From Isoetes taiwanensis (Eukaryota > Streptophyta > Lycopodiopsida > Isoetales > Isoetaceae): 64,000 nucleotides of DNA. The position numbers were made by a program, and so were the translations under genes. The stretch spans positions 6,807,358 to 6,871,357 of the forward strand of contig JAJEKV010000052.1 in assembly GCA_021234155.1 (NCBI GenBank), in the 5' to 3' direction. Positions 44,929 through 54,720 of this stretch are shown here, piece by piece. How positions within the stretch are numbered: the stretch's first letter is position 1; every line of letters begins with the position of its first letter. The notes under the pieces were generated by a model. The model was given only the letters and a program-made list of their open reading frames with translations. It did no database searches and was not told where the DNA came from.

Positions 44929-45318
44929 TGTTATGAACAGCAAGTTGGATCAGGTTAAGTCCACACAGGACCATAACAGAAGTATGGCCACAGCCAAAAG
45001 GACAGCAGAAATGGTAATTAACTCGCCACCCAACCTATGAACTCAGACCAATCCGAGCTCCCCACTGAGCTGAGAGCTAGCATACACAAGACGACCATGT
45101 GATCTCAGGATTCCTCCTTCCCAGATCCATGTAACTGTCACTCTTATATAGCTAATTCTCCCTTCACCTTTCCCCAAGACCTTTCGCTAAAGGTGGCTTG
45201 GCATATAAGGCATACACCTTATATGGCTTCTTCCCCCTCTTTAGGCCTTTATGGGCTGCGCCCAAGAATCCCTCACAAAGGGCCTACGTCATCCACAGTT
45301 TTAGCCCAGATCATAACA
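44929..45318 (-). repeat. Short LTR element, right LTR
   Basis: 390 bp, starts TGTTATGAACAGCAAGTTGG, ends AGATCATAACA. It aligns with 43811-44201 over its full length with few differences. Confidence 0.92.
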
Positions 45319-46028
45319 TCGGAGCTGCGCTGGAGGGCATGGGCGTCTGTTAGTTTGCTGCAACACAAGCCATCGAGTCCTTTACCTTGATGACTATTTC
45401 TTTTCTCTTGTTATATATTGGTCACAACATTTTTTGGATGGGATTCATTATTTCCATAGTAGTACAGCTTCACATTTTTTGCTTGAAGGTTTAATTTCAG
45501 AAACGTAGATTTTTTATCCGATTGGATTGATGAACTAGAGCATACTGCTTTTATTCTCTATTGTTTTTGGGTGGGATTTTAAGTTTACAATTAGCGTTTT
45601 AGCTGTGTGTTATATCATTTGCTCACATGAGCAAATGGGAGTAGCCTTTGAGAGTAGATCTAGGTTGTTTGCAATATGGTTGAAAAGAATATAATGAATC
45701 GTTTATCATGATGTTGAACATATCACTTGTTTATTGGATGTTCAGAATTCTAATAGGCATCTATATGCACCATCTACTTGCCCTTGCCCTAATATTTGTT
45801 GTATTTCTTTACTGCCAAACTGCAGCTCATGTGTATGACTAATCAACCTCATTATATTTAATCCCAAAATTGTCTTTTAATTCAAGACTTGTAAAGTTCC
45901 AACGATTTTTTTTACTTTAAAGATACCATAGTTGTACATGTGACAGGTCTAAATCTTGTATCTTTTGCAGTTCACCACAGAAGAATAACTAAACACTAGT
46001 AAGGGAAGCCACTGCAGCCTATTAAGCA
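45319..46028 (+). other. AT-rich upstream region with a likely 5' UTR splice site
   Basis: TTTGCAG at 45964-45970, preceded by a pyrimidine-containing stretch, is a good acceptor. If used, 45971-46028 is 5' untranslated sequence of the gene starting at 46029, and its first exon lies further left, unseen. No other feature. Confidence 0.4.
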
Positions 46029-46560
46029 ATGTCATTACGGATTAAAGCAGTTGTAGAAAATTTTGTGAGAGAACTGAAGGAGGCATTGGAAGCGGACATT
46101 CAAGACCGTATTATGAAAGAGCGAGAGATGAAAAGTTATCTTGAGGAGAGGGAAAGGGAAGTTGCCGAGAGAGAGGCAGCCTGGAAGGCTGACTTGGCTC
46201 GCAGAGAGGTACAATGAGGCTTGTGGGAACCACTTATCCTTCCTACTTAGTCTATTTTAATGCATTGAAACCTAAAAGCACGAGGGAAATAGAAGTGCAC
46301 TTCATATTTGGTAATGAAGAACAGATTTTTGTTGTCTATTTGTAGTATTTAGTGTCTAATATACTTTTAGGAACTTTCTTCTACAGGCCGAAGTTGCCAA
46401 GCAGGAAGCTCGGTTAAAAATTGAAAGGGAGAACCTTGAGAAGGAAAAGAGTGTCCTGATGGGAACAGCATCAAATCAGGACAACATGGATGGAGCCTTG
46501 GAGATTACTGTAAGTGGTGAGAAGTACAGATGCTTAAGATTTTCGAAAGCAAAAAAGTAA
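46029..46560 (+). CDS. Small two-exon coiled-coil protein
   Basis: Exon 1 (46029-46208) and exon 2 (46387-46560) join in phase 0 with consensus borders: donor GAG|GTACAA and acceptor CTACAG|GCC. The 117-residue product is rich in Glu, Lys and Arg and should be one long alpha-helical coiled coil: VENFVRELKEALEADIQDRI, REREVAEREAAWKADLARRE, then AEVAKQEARLKIERENLEKE. It closes with LEITVSGEKYRCLRFSKAKK and TAA. The tail looks like a strongly conserved motif in a land-plant family whose function I do not know. No frame damage is seen, so this is the best candidate for an intact host gene. The ATG is the first in frame after a likely 5' UTR splice site. Confidence 0.75.
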
Positions 46561-46863
46561 GAGGTGATTTTTCTCTGAACATAAACATTTTCTCAGATAA
46601 CATTTTCTCAGATTCAAAGCAGTGCATTATTCATTTAATTCCAATGTCGACAGCCGATGTATCATGTATATATCAGACTTGGTAGAAAATCAATTTAAAT
46701 ATTTGTACATGTCATGGCTGTGTAGTTCAAGTTCTTGTAAGAACTTTTTTCCTAGGTTTAACAATGTGACGTTGGGACCATTTGTTAAAATGCGGATCAA
46801 GGCAGCAAGAATCAACAAGAGAGAGCAATAGAGCAAGCAAGAAAGAACGGCTAACTTCAAATT

Positions 46864-48233
46864 ATGAATGTAGAGTACATGTACATATATTACGAAGCTG
46901 ATTTTAACGTCTCCAACTTAAGTAACCCTAAAATTAGGCTTCTCAGTGTTTCTGATCCTCTGCACGGCCAAATTGGAGCTGCTCATTTAATTCACTTTAC
47001 CAATTCTCCTCAGCTTCAAATCATACTCGATGTGAAGCTTCTTTTGGAGCGGATTAAACAGGGTATTTCATGTATAATTTTTGACCTCTTTCTGCATTGG
47101 GTCCCGGATTTGACCGAGCAATTTGGAATTCCTTGTGTTGGCTTTTGGACTGGCTCAGTTGTCTCTCATGTCATCACCGGAGAGGTGCATATGCTTCTAC
47201 AACAAGGCCTCATTCCCGTTAAAAATAGGTACTTAAATTTCAATTCCGCTATAGTTTTCTGCGATTAATATTGATTGTTTCAGCTGCAACAAGAGTCGCT
47301 GCACCAGAAATTGATGATATTCCGGGATTAGCGTGCCCATTCAACGCCTTCGATCTTCCTACTGCGCCACAAGAAAATTATGACTGTGATCCAGATTATA
47401 AGTTTAGAATTTTTGCGTTGTAATCAGCTGAAAAGGCCCTTGTGGGTTCTGGCCAATGCATTTGGAGAATTGGAAGCAGATGTCCTCCAAGCATCCAGAA
47501 TAGATATTCCAAATTGTATAGCAGTTGGTCCAGTGCTTAGTGCAAAAATGCTATGGCAAAACGAAGAAGACGATCTGCTAATGGTTGGAGGATTATGGGA
47601 AGCAGATCAAACATGCTTAAAATGGCTAGATACACAATCACCCTCTTCTGTTCTTTATATTTCCTTCGGTAGCCTGGTAAATCTAGAAGAGGATCAAGTT
47701 TTGCAGCTTGCATCTAGAAGTAAGCAAACAGTCCTTTTTATGGGTTTGCAGAACCAATCTGATCACAGCACCTTGTAAAGGTCTGTTGAGGGAATTCATG
47801 AGCAGGATCAAAGACAGGGGTCTTGTGATTAATTGGGCACCACAGATTGAGGTCCTGCAGCGTGGGAGGATTTCTAACGCATTGTGGATGGAATTCAATA
47901 TTAGAGGGCATCTGTGCAGGTGTTCCAATGCTGGGTTGGCCTTGCTTGGCTGAGCAGTCCATCAACTGCAGATTTATTGCTGATGTTTGGAAAATTGGAT
48001 TGAGGCTATGTGACAATGATATTGTTGAGAAGAGAGAGATTGCTGCAAAAATCAGAAGGTTAATGGTTGAGGAGGAAAGCAAGAGGAGAAGAAGACGAAT
48101 TCAAGAGCTCAAGGTTGCTGCAAGAGCTATATCCTCTTCCAACCAGTTAGAAGTATTTGCTGGTGTTATGCCTATATATATCGATCAACACTATCTAGGA
48201 AGGACACAGGGGAGGATGAAATGTAGCCAATAA
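46864..48233 (+). pseudogene. UDP-glycosyltransferase pseudogene (GT1 family)
   Basis: Plant GT1 enzymes move sugar from UDP-sugar to small molecules such as flavonoids or hormones. Here the usual N-terminal HVV--PFP-QGHI block is missing; the frame begins with LSNPKIRLLSVSDPLHGQIG, then CIIFDLFLHWVPDLTEQFGI. A 55-bp intron is likely at 47229-47283 (AATAG|GT, TTTCAG|CTG). After it, EIDDIPGLACPFNAFDLPTA, VLANAFGELEADVLQAS, CLKWLDTQSPSSVLYISFGS appear in shifting frames. The PSPG sugar-donor box is split by a frameshift: [11 protein letters not shown] near 47831 in one frame and [20 protein letters not shown] with [13 protein letters not shown] in another. The C-terminus continues to 48233. The lost N-terminus, multiple shifts and a broken PSPG box mark a pseudogene. 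Confidence 0.9.
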
Positions 48234-48843
48234 AAGATCAATACTAAAAATGCCCACCTTTGCTAGGCAGTTCATATGCTTTGACATAAGTTATTGCCGT
48301 CACTGCCTCAAGGTCATGAGGTGTATTTTTATCTGAGAAAGACTTCAAATGGAAAAGTTATACTTGATTGGAGATTGTGTTCTTGAATCTGTGTATGAAT
48401 TTTAGAGAATGAAGCTCCTTGCATTAGTGTTTCTGTCTGTCCAACTGATTTGTCTTGCAAAGCTGATGCTGTATAATGTTGCAAGTCGTTCATACCCAAG
48501 CAAAAGTTCTTAGAAACCGTGATGTGATGTATAATATCTCAACAAAAATATGGTTTTTGTCGCAACAGTTGCCCCACAATCATCAATTGCAACAGGGGGT
48601 ATACTAGATGAAACGTGGCTGGTAGCATATCTTATTGACGCTATTGCCTCTGATATCACTTGTCTTTTATGGTTAATATACTCATATATGCTGTAGCCTG
48701 ACACCGTTACCAGTTGTTCTGCAACCTAAGCACCATGCAAGATTTAAGAGAAATGGTGATGACATGTTTTATGAACATATAGTGGTTTCTAATTAAGGCT
48801 TCACCATCTTAATGTTCGACAATCATTAGCAAAAATTAACAAA

Positions 48844-49067
48844 CCAGGTATGTTTCACACACATCCATCATGCTATGGTGCAGTAAGAAGTGTTCATACC
48901 ATTACATTTTTTTGTGCAGGGCAGTTTAAGGCTATCAATGATGTGGCACAAAGAACCAGGTATGTTTCACATTCTGACTACTACATTACCATGTTATGGT
49001 GCAGTAAGGTGCTCATAGATTTAAGTTTTATGTGCAAGAGGGCATTCAAGGCTATCAATGATGAAGG
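48844..49067. repeat. 112-bp tandem duplication
   Basis: Copies begin at 48844 and 48956 with CCAGGTATGTTTCACA and both contain CTATGGTGCAGTAAG-like text and AGGCTATCAATGATG. They are diverged. The rest of 48234-49844 holds nothing I can assign. Confidence 0.75.
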
Positions 49068-49844
49068 TGTCAAAGGCTTTGCATGAAAGGTAGACTGTGC
49101 GTTTTGCTTTTTGGTAATCCAGTATCTATGTCTCTTCTTCAATCTGACCCAGAAGATAATGGCTTACGTGTTTACACCTGAAAAATGTATCTCTTGTATA
49201 ATAGGATCTCCAACAAGCCCTCAATATCTAGGAATGTGATATCCAGATTATAAAGGGTGAGTCCAAACCTTAGAATTGAACAAGAGATCAAGATCGTAGA
49301 AAAACAGTCTATTTTCTAAGAAACAAAGAAATTATCAAGCAGCCATGTTTGTATTATTCAGAATGTGGTCAAGTATGAACCGTGGTGGGCTGAATACAGA
49401 GTATGGCATTACCCTATGAAATTTCTAGCATCAACAACACAATGTGGCACACAGATGATCCAAATAAAGCATGTTATGTGATTCAGAGACAAGGGTTTTT
49501 CAGAAGCTTGCAGAAGGCAAGCTAGTCCGATTTTAGTGGCTTTGTATTTTTCATCCATCTTTAGTTCTTTACAATGCTTAGGGCATATGGACAGAGGGTC
49601 CAGCTAGTTTCAAGGATGTCATCAAGAAATCTGAGACCTGTGCATTATGGAAGCTATGCATGTAGCAAGCAGTGTGAGTAAGGAAATGCAGGCTGGAATC
49701 GTGATTACATGCGATCGATGTATGCTTCTAAAAGGCGAAGAGGCATATAATTGTTGGGAGGCTTTGGGCAATTTTGAAAAAATTAAGGTTAGCTTCCTGG
49801 TTGTTGTATATGCTTTGTTTCCTGGATTATTTAATAACCTATTC

Positions 49845-49925
49845 CTAAGATTACTTAGTAATTTGATTAGTAACCTGATTAATAACCTGTTTCTAAAATT
49901 ACTTAGTAATTTGATTAGTAACATA
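49845..49925. repeat. AT-rich minisatellite
   Basis: TTACTTAGTAATTTGATTAG followed by TAAC is repeated with variants; CTGATTAATAACCTG and CTATTCCTAAG types alternate. Confidence 0.75.
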
Positions 49926-49991
49926 ATTTTAAGATCAATTTGGGGCCTGCCCTTTTTCTTACAGGAGAGTTATGAGTTATCAGCAATGCAG

Positions 49992-50190
49992 TGTTGACAT
50001 TTTGGATCATACATGGACATGAAGGAAGAGATACAGAATGCAAGGCAGCACCCTGATGACTCTAGCTGACTCACGAGAATGCTCACTAACTAGAATAAGA
50101 CATGACTATGGCTTATATAGGTATACCATGTCACCCACAATGCGACATCAGCAGTGTGATGTCAACACTAGAATAATCCAACTGCTAACA
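49992..50190 (-). repeat. Second short element, left LTR (199 bp)
   Basis: Starts TGTTGACATTTTGG, ends ACTGCTAACA. It is shorter than the right LTR because it lacks an internal duplication. Confidence 0.85.
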
Positions 50191-51168
50191 CCTCTCCTGA
50201 TGATTAACACTGCTGATTTTTATTCAGGATATAGAGAAAACTGATCCGTAAGAAGCCATAACTGCCAAAAGATATGAGAGTGGAATCATGTCTTTCTTTC
50301 CGTGGACTAGTCTCTTTTGTCGGCAACATAAGATCTAGCATAACACTGCGATACAGAAATCTGATTTGATATGGACAAACATTGGTAAATGGCCTTGAGA
50401 AGCTTGGTAAATTCTCCACTATCTATAGCTATTATACCTAAGTAACTTATCAAATCCGTACTTAAGACATAAAGGAGGTCATCCTCAGATTGTGTACAAA
50501 CAAGTGTTTCGTTTAGAACAAATGGTTCCAAATTAAATTCCTGCTCAATACCTGCTTGAAAGTGTAACGAGGTAAGTTCTGCATCTCTTTGCATTCTTTT
50601 GAGGATCTAAGAAACAGTGGACTTCCCTGTCTAGGAATTTCCCATGAGTATACAAAAGCCATAACACCTTTGAATAACCCCTCCTGAATGATAATCCATG
50701 CTAGAATTGCAAGAATCTCAAAAAACAACTGGGTAACAAACTCATACCAGAATGAGAGCTCATCAAGCAACGAAACGTCACAAATGTTGCACAATTCTGG
50801 ACAAAACTTGTTGCACAAAACTGAAATTCGACCAAATGTGCCAAACAACCTAAACTGGTCAGATCAAGACATCACCATTTCTTACAAGGAACCACCAGAT
50901 CTACAAATCTGGGGCCTGAAAAAAAATGGTCTGAATACTAAAAAGATTCAAACATTAGGCGACTCAAGCGCGAAATCATTAAGGGTTTTAGCAAAAAAAG
51001 CCTCCAGTCAGATGACCTTGCAATCTGCAAAATCTTTGTAAGCAATTTGCAGATCAGAGATAGCGAGATTGGGTCCAAAATAACACCAATGCAGATCCGC
51101 TACTGCCTGTGAATCTTCAAGAACACTCTGCTATGACAAAATTTACATTAATCCCCACTCCATGCTGT

Positions 51169-51180
51169 GCTCTTATACCA
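51169..51180 (-). other. Primer-binding site
   Basis: TGGTATAAGAGC on the minus strand, directly at the LTR edge. It is a one-base variant of the initiator-Met type site TGGTATCAGAGC. Confidence 0.8.
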
Positions 51181-51424
51181 TGTTATCATTTTGGATCATA
51201 CATGGTCATGATCATACATGGTCATTTTGGCGCCCCGATGACTCTATCTGATGACTCTAGCTGACTCACGAGTATATAGGTATGCCATTTCACCCACAAT
51301 GCCACATCAGCAGTGTGATGTCATCACTAGAACAACCTATAGCTAATATAGGCATGCCATGTCGCCCACAATGCCATATGAGCAGTGTGATGTCATCACC
51401 ACGGGAACAACCTAAATGCTAACA
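51181..51424 (-). repeat. Second short element, right LTR (244 bp)
   Basis: It contains an internal near-duplication of CCCACAATGCC-CAT-AGCAGTG (about 51292 and 51366), absent from the left LTR, and a repeated GATCATACATGGTCAT. Confidence 0.85.
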
Positions 51425-51680
51425 GGCAGAAGATTGCAGATCAGCATGTCAACCATTGGAAACCATTGGAAATATTTGAAAATATGGTAATTGGAAATAT
51501 TTGAAAACATGGTAAGGCATGTGGGGGAGTGTCAACTCTAAAATATGAAAATGTTAGCTCAAACTGCCAAGAATAAAAAAATTTTGAACAAAAGAAAAAG
51601 AAAAGGCAAAGTTAAAAAGTGGTAAGATAGGGGAAGAAAAAGAGGAGCTTCATTTTTTTTCTAGAACCAGGAAGCCTTCC

Positions 51681-51780
51681 AAGAACCAAAGAGGAACTTA
51701 AGCTGGAAGAAAGTGCCAAAATCCTTGAACAAGAACCAAAGAGGAACTTGAGCTGGAAGAAAGTGCCAAAATCCTTGAAT
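51681..51780. repeat. 50-bp tandem duplication
   Basis: Two almost identical units, AAGAACCAAAGAGGAACTT through AAAGTGCCAAAATCCTTGAA, starting at 51681 and 51731. Confidence 0.9.
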
Positions 51781-53906
51781 CTACCTTCACTAGGTGATTG
51801 AAAGGAAGAGGTCTATATGCTTCTTCATGGTTCATTCCACCTTTGGAGCACGAGACAGATTGATTAGCTCATCGTAATACATGTAAATTGTTGAGCTTAT
51901 CCCATGACGTTTTGTAAATTAGATTTTTGTCCCACCATTGTATGGAAGATATTATCTCTTTCTCTATTTATCTCTTTAAGAATTGCTGCTTCTTTTCCTT
52001 CTTATAGGGCCTTCGGTGGCTAAAAAGTGTTGTTTTCAAATAACAAGGTTCTATTAGTTGAATGTCTTGATGTATTTGTTTGGACCCTAAACTTAGTCTT
52101 ATGTTTATACTACTTTTGAGGCTCATTTGAGTATACTACTCTTGAGTATTTCCTTGTTGGAGACACAGAGGAAGGATTTCTTGCCAGGATTTCTATCTCT
52201 TGCAGTAGGAGCATATATGCTAAGCACTCCTGCTTTAGTATTGTTTTGGAGCAGTTGGACGCATTAGCCGTTATTGAGAGGACTATTGTAGGTATGAAGG
52301 ATGTTAAGTTCACTCCAATGGTATCAATGCCCCCCACTAGTACCTCTCACAGGTAGGAAAATGGTAGGAAAATCATGGAGGAACCATTCCATTCTCCCTA
52401 GAATCTGGTTAAGTAACAGTCACGGAGATCTGTGTAGACAGATTAGAGCATGAAGCTCAACCTTGGGAGGAGCTTAGTGCCCCAAGAGGTATTAGTCAGG
52501 CTAATACTAAGTAGGCAGATCGTCCATAGGGGCATGGCATCAGAGGAGGGTCTGATGGCCAAGCCGATGGCCAAGCCGTATGTATTGGGAGTTATGACCC
52601 CAAACATATGCTGGTCCTTACAAGTTGCCTTCGGCCAAAAGGCAGCCAATTAAGGCCAGAGGGAAAAGGGCTAAAGGGAGAGTACAACATATAAATAGGG
52701 AGGAGGACGTTGAATGGGAGCATGCTAGTTCTGGCCATCGGTTTTGCTGTCTCTCTCTGCTCGGGGGTGAATCTGAGGATTCTACGGTTGGATGGAGAGT
52801 TCTGCCTTTTCCCGGCTGTGTGCTAAGATATAAGAACTTAGTTGATTTCTGAGTTGGATTTGTAATAGTGTGCGCATATGTCGAATCAAATGTTGCCAAT
52901 GTGGCATGACATAAAAACTCCTCCTCCTCCTCCTCCTCCTCCTCCTCCTCCACCATCATTGGAATCTTCAACAACTGGCAGGTAGTGCTCTCAAGTCATT
53001 ATACAATCCATTTTGTATTCCTTCATAAGAAATATGAACCTCCTCCTTTTGACTAGGCCTTTGATGCCTCTAGATTCCATGAGATCACTCCATTCCTAAA
53101 TGAACCAAAGAGTTTAAACTTTCTAGAGAGGTTTAAAAAGAGTGGAAACCTTTTCTTCTTGTATTGGCTGCAGGGCAGCTCTAACAGTGTTGCTTTGGCT
53201 CCGGTGTTTCTAACATGTGTGGGCATAATTGAAACCTGAGGGAGAGGATATTCTTATACAACTGATGAGTCTACCATGGACTCACTCTCTAAATTATAAT
53301 TGAAGAAGACAAAATTCTGCTTACTCAATGCTTGAGAAAGGAAAAATGTTAATGGGACCGTTGGCTGGATCTGACAAAACGTCAATTGAACCAGATGTTG
53401 TATTGAGTATATGTTTACTTGATTCATGCTAAAATTACACAGATCTAAACCAAGCAACATGCATTGTTCATGGAATCAATCTATAAGGTGCATCTGCACA
53501 TGCATGCATGCTGATTTGATATTAATGGATATTCTCTCTGGCTTTTGCAAAGGTATTTGCAAACAAATATTATATTAATATAAAGGGTGACAAAAGTCAT
53601 ATAGGTGGTTAGTCACAAACATATATTTTGCATCATAAGCTACTAATAAAGGGAACAAGGGAGATGAACAATATGCATTGTGTTGAACATTGTACTAACA
53701 TATGACACCAAAGGAAAACGTTCACATTATTAATGTAGCATGAATCGTGTAACATTCAACTCAACAATAGTGTTCAGACAACAATGTAGGCGAAATATTG
53801 GTTCCCCTTTTTGGGTTGGATTCCACAAATCGAATATCTTGTTTGATATTTAACAAAGTCGAATATCATAATAGTCCTTTTTTTATGAGTTTATACTAAG
53901 CTTCCT
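51781..53906. other. No gene recognised
   Basis: I see no assignable gene. Contents noted: a duplicated GATGGCCAAGCC at 52553-52576 and the CTC microsatellite at 52918-52951. The open frames around 52450-52974 lack recognisable motifs. Confidence 0.45.
52918..52951. repeat. (CTC)n microsatellite
   Basis: About eleven CTC/CCT units; it explains the poly-Glu frame on the minus strand. Confidence 0.95.
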
Positions 53907-54720
53907 TTTATGGGTTCAAGCTTGACTTTTGACACTCTTTAGATATTCGACTTACACAATACTCTTTTAGGTATGCAACTTATACAATACGAGTCTAATA
54001 CCCATTTTTGGTATTCAACTTTCAGAATAGAAGTGAATTTATGAGTCTAATACCTATTTGAAATCAAAGCCATAATCGAGACCCTTCGATATTCGACTTG
54101 CACAATACTTCTTTAGGTATTCAACTTATATAACGTTCATGCAAATTTACGAGTCTAATACCCATTTTTGGTATTCGACTTCCAGAATAGAAGTGAATTT
54201 ATGTGTCATGCAAATTTACGAGTCTTATATCCATTTTTTATATTCGACTTCCAGAATAGAAGCGAATTTATATGTCTCATATCTATTTGGAATTGAACCC
54301 ATAATCAGGAGCCAATAAAAGCACTGACAACAATGGGCACTTTTTTTTACATAGGAGCAGTCATATTGCCTTGGAACCCCCCAAGAATTAACTACTTATG
54401 TTAACTCGGGAATCCATAAAGAAAATTAGATGTGGCATGGACTAATGATAAAAGTGAAATAGAGGTTCTTGACATGTACATCTTATACGCATGTATGGCT
54501 GGTGCATTGGGTTTTAAGCTTCCTTGCATGGTTCCAGCTCGACTTTTGACATTTCTTTTGCTCTTTACGTATTCAACTTGCACAATACTCTTTTAGGTAT
54601 TTGACTTATACAATACTCATGCGAATTTACGAGTCTAATATCCATTTTTGGTATTTGGCTTCCAGAATAGAAGTGAATTTATGAGTCTAATACTTATTTG
54701 GAATCGAAGCCATAATCAAG
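53907..54720. repeat. Diverged direct repeats, AT-rich
   Basis: Segments starting at about 53907 and 54515 (AAGCTTCCTT--ATGG) repeat the same succession: TCGACTTTTGACA, ACAATACTCTTTTAGGTAT, TACGAGTCTAATA, CATTTTTGGTATT and TCCAGAATAGAAGTGAATTT. Inside the first, the last block is repeated again near 54149 and 54217. It is non-coding. Confidence 0.8.

Larger units (their letters stand above)
43811..45318 (-). mobile_element. Complete non-autonomous LTR element, 1508 bp (TRIM/LARD type)
   Basis: Two direct LTRs of about 390 bp (43811-44201 and 44929-45318) enclose 727 bp without coding capacity. The 5-bp target duplication TCGGA is exact on both sides (43806-43810 and 45319-45323). LTR ends are TGTTA and TAACA. 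A candidate primer-binding site TGGTGCTTTCACTGAGA on the minus strand (44911-44927), one base inside the right LTR, gives the orientation. No gag or pol is present, so mobility depended on proteins from another element. Confidence 0.93.
49992..51424 (-). mobile_element. Second non-autonomous LTR element, 1433 bp
   Basis: LTRs at 49992-50190 and 51181-51424 share TTTTGGATCATACATGG, GATGACTCTAGCTGACTCAC and CAGCAGTGTGATGTCA. Termini are TG and CA (TGTTGAC/TGTTATC to GCTAACA). The flanks are TGCAG and GGCAG, a one-mismatch target duplication. The primer-binding site TGGTATAAGAGC (51169-51180, minus strand) abuts the right LTR, and a purine run AGGAGAGG (50191-50198, minus) abuts the left. The internal 990 bp holds two overlapping minus-strand frames (50307-50594 and 50513-50848) that match no gag or pol I know. 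Confidence 0.88.
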
